6,263 bases of DNA from contig WBUW01000189.1 of the NCBI GenBank assembly GCA_008933495.1, forward strand, positions 1 through 6,263, read 5' to 3'. The notes beneath the pieces were generated by a model. It was not told the DNA's origin. It saw nothing but the letters and a program-made list of their open reading frames with translations, and made no database searches. Position 1 is the stretch's first letter. Each line of letters starts with the position of its first letter. Made by a program: the position numbers and the translations under genes. Source of the stretch: Pseudorhodoplanes sp. GTDB lineage: Bacteria; Pseudomonadota; Alphaproteobacteria; Rhizobiales; Xanthobacteraceae. Shown one piece after another: positions 5,384-6,263 of the stretch.

Positions 5384-6263
5384 TCAGCCACCGACCGCGG
5401 CAACCGCCGCCACCGCCGAGGCCGGCCGTTCCGGCTTTGCGTATTCGCCGGCCGCCGTGCGCGCGATGAACCCGCCGCCGAGCACGCGCGCCTGCCCCTC
5501 GGGCGCATCATAGAAGACGCAGGCCTGGCCGGGCGAGATCCCGTCCTCGCCCTCGGTCAGATCGACGACGACCTCGCCGGCCTCGCAGGCGATCCAGGCC
5601 GGCGTCGGCGCCCGCGTCGAGCGCACCTTCACGAACGCCGGCAGCCGGCCGTGGCCGAGCGCCTGTTCGATCGTGCCTTCGCCGATCCAGTTGACGTCGC
5701 GCAGGACCATGCGATGGGTCCGCAACTGCTCGCGCGTGCCGACGATCACGCGGTTGGTCGCCGCCTCGAGCCGCAGCACATACAAAGGCTCGCGCGCGGG
5801 GATGCCCAGTCCCTTGCGCTGGCCGATCGTGAAATTGATGATGCCGTTGTGCCGGCCGAGCACCTTGCCGTTCTGATCGACGATCTCGCCGGGGGTCGCG
5901 ACACCGGGCTTTAGCCGCTCGATGATGTCGGTATAGCGCCCGGCCGGGACGAAGCAGATGTCCTGGCTGTCCTGCTTGTCGGCAACCGTCAGTCCGAAGC
6001 GGCGCGCCAGTTCGCGCGTCTGCGCCTTCGGCAGGTCGCCGAGCGGAAAGCGGACGTCGGCGAGCTGGGCGCGCGTGGTCGCAAACAGGAAATAGCTCTG
6101 GTCGCGCTCTTCCTCGCGGGCGCGGAACAGCGCCCGTCCGCCCGGCGCCGGGCGCGAGACGACATAATGGCCGGTGGCCATCACCTTGGCGCCAAGCTCG
6201 CGCGCGGTATCGAGCAGATCGTGGAACTTGATCGACTGGTTGCAGGCGACGCAAGGCACCGGC
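5384..6263 (-). CDS. mnmA: tRNA-specific 2-thiouridylase MnmA (5' end outside window)
   Basis: MnmA uses ATP and sulfur relayed from cysteine desulfurase to convert U34 to 2-thiouridine in the wobble position of Lys, Glu and Gln tRNAs, in the cytoplasm. About 293 C-terminal codons are visible. The first catalytic Cys lies in PCVACNQSIKF close to the window edge, matching the position of E. coli Cys102. The second, in DSQDICFVP, matches Cys199. ATGHYV, DQSYFLF and INFTIGQRKGLGI are further family blocks, and a beta-rich C-terminal domain follows. The N-terminal PP-loop ATPase part (about 100 residues by comparison with the 368-residue E. coli protein) is beyond position 6263, so the GTG at 6259 is an internal codon, not a start. 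The end, after a normal family C-terminus, is a short Ala/Val-rich tail. The stop is TGA 5386-5384. Confidence 0.96.
   Translation of the reverse strand, partial: PVPCVACNQSIKFHDLLDTARELGAKVMATGHYVVSRPAPGGRALFRAREEERDQSYFLFATTRAQLADVRFPLGDLPKAQTRELARRFGLTVADKQDSQDICFVPAGRYTDIIERLKPGVATPGEIVDQNGKVLGRHNGIINFTIGQRKGLGIPAREPLYVLRLEAATNRVIVGTREQLRTHRMVLRDVNWIGEGTIEQALGHGRLPAFVKVRSTRAPTPAWIACEAGEVVVDLTEGEDGISPGQACVFYDAPEGQARVLGGGFIARTAAGEYAKPERPASAVAAVAAVGG

Noticed and set aside
5508..6254. Second long - frame (248 codons) overlapping mnmA
   Set aside because: It is a frame-shifted reading of mnmA, very Arg-rich and without motifs; the true frame has both MnmA cysteine motifs.

Overview
The window looks like chromosome of a high-GC alphaproteobacterium, most likely Hyphomicrobiales/Rhizobiales-like. 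The grounds are the GC-rich codon use of most genes, an elongator tRNA-Met of alphaproteobacterial type with encoded CCA, a TTGACA-17-CTATAT promoter in front of it, a Rhodobacter-type phospholipid N-methyltransferase-like gene, and a short single-domain cold-shock protein. Assignment below class level is inference.

Layout, left to right. (1) 1-173: 3' end of an unrecognised GC-rich gene on +. (2) 174-2818: a visibly AT-richer block on -. It holds one large membrane protein gene (215-2374), which joins an AglD/YbhN/MprF-type flippase-like domain to an O-antigen ligase/polymerase (Wzy_C) domain, and upstream of it a small orphan ORF (2446-2817). (3) 2820-3191: a GC-rich TPR-type ORF on + whose head seems to be missing at the composition boundary. 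(4) 3391-3684: a small secreted two-cysteine protein with a poly-glycine tail, followed by a strong intrinsic terminator (3705-3740). (5) 3815-4299: a cold-shock gene unit with promoter, roughly 147-nt structured leader, csp gene and intrinsic terminator. (6) 4393-4560: tRNA-Met(CAT) on - with its own promoter. (7) 4706-6263: on -, mnmA (5' end outside the window) followed 33 nt later by a SAM-dependent methyltransferase of the PmtA type. The two probably form one operon.

Functionally, most of the right half is housekeeping: tRNA wobble-uridine thiolation (mnmA), tRNA-Met, a cold-shock RNA chaperone, and probable phosphatidylethanolamine methylation. The left block is accessory in character. 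Its composition, the headless neighbour at its right edge, and a cell-surface polysaccharide-type product all suggest acquisition by transfer. The flippase-like/ligase fusion is the most notable item, because it could place lipid-linked glycan movement and periplasmic glycan transfer or polymerisation in one polypeptide. No CRISPR array, transposase, integrase or rRNA was seen.
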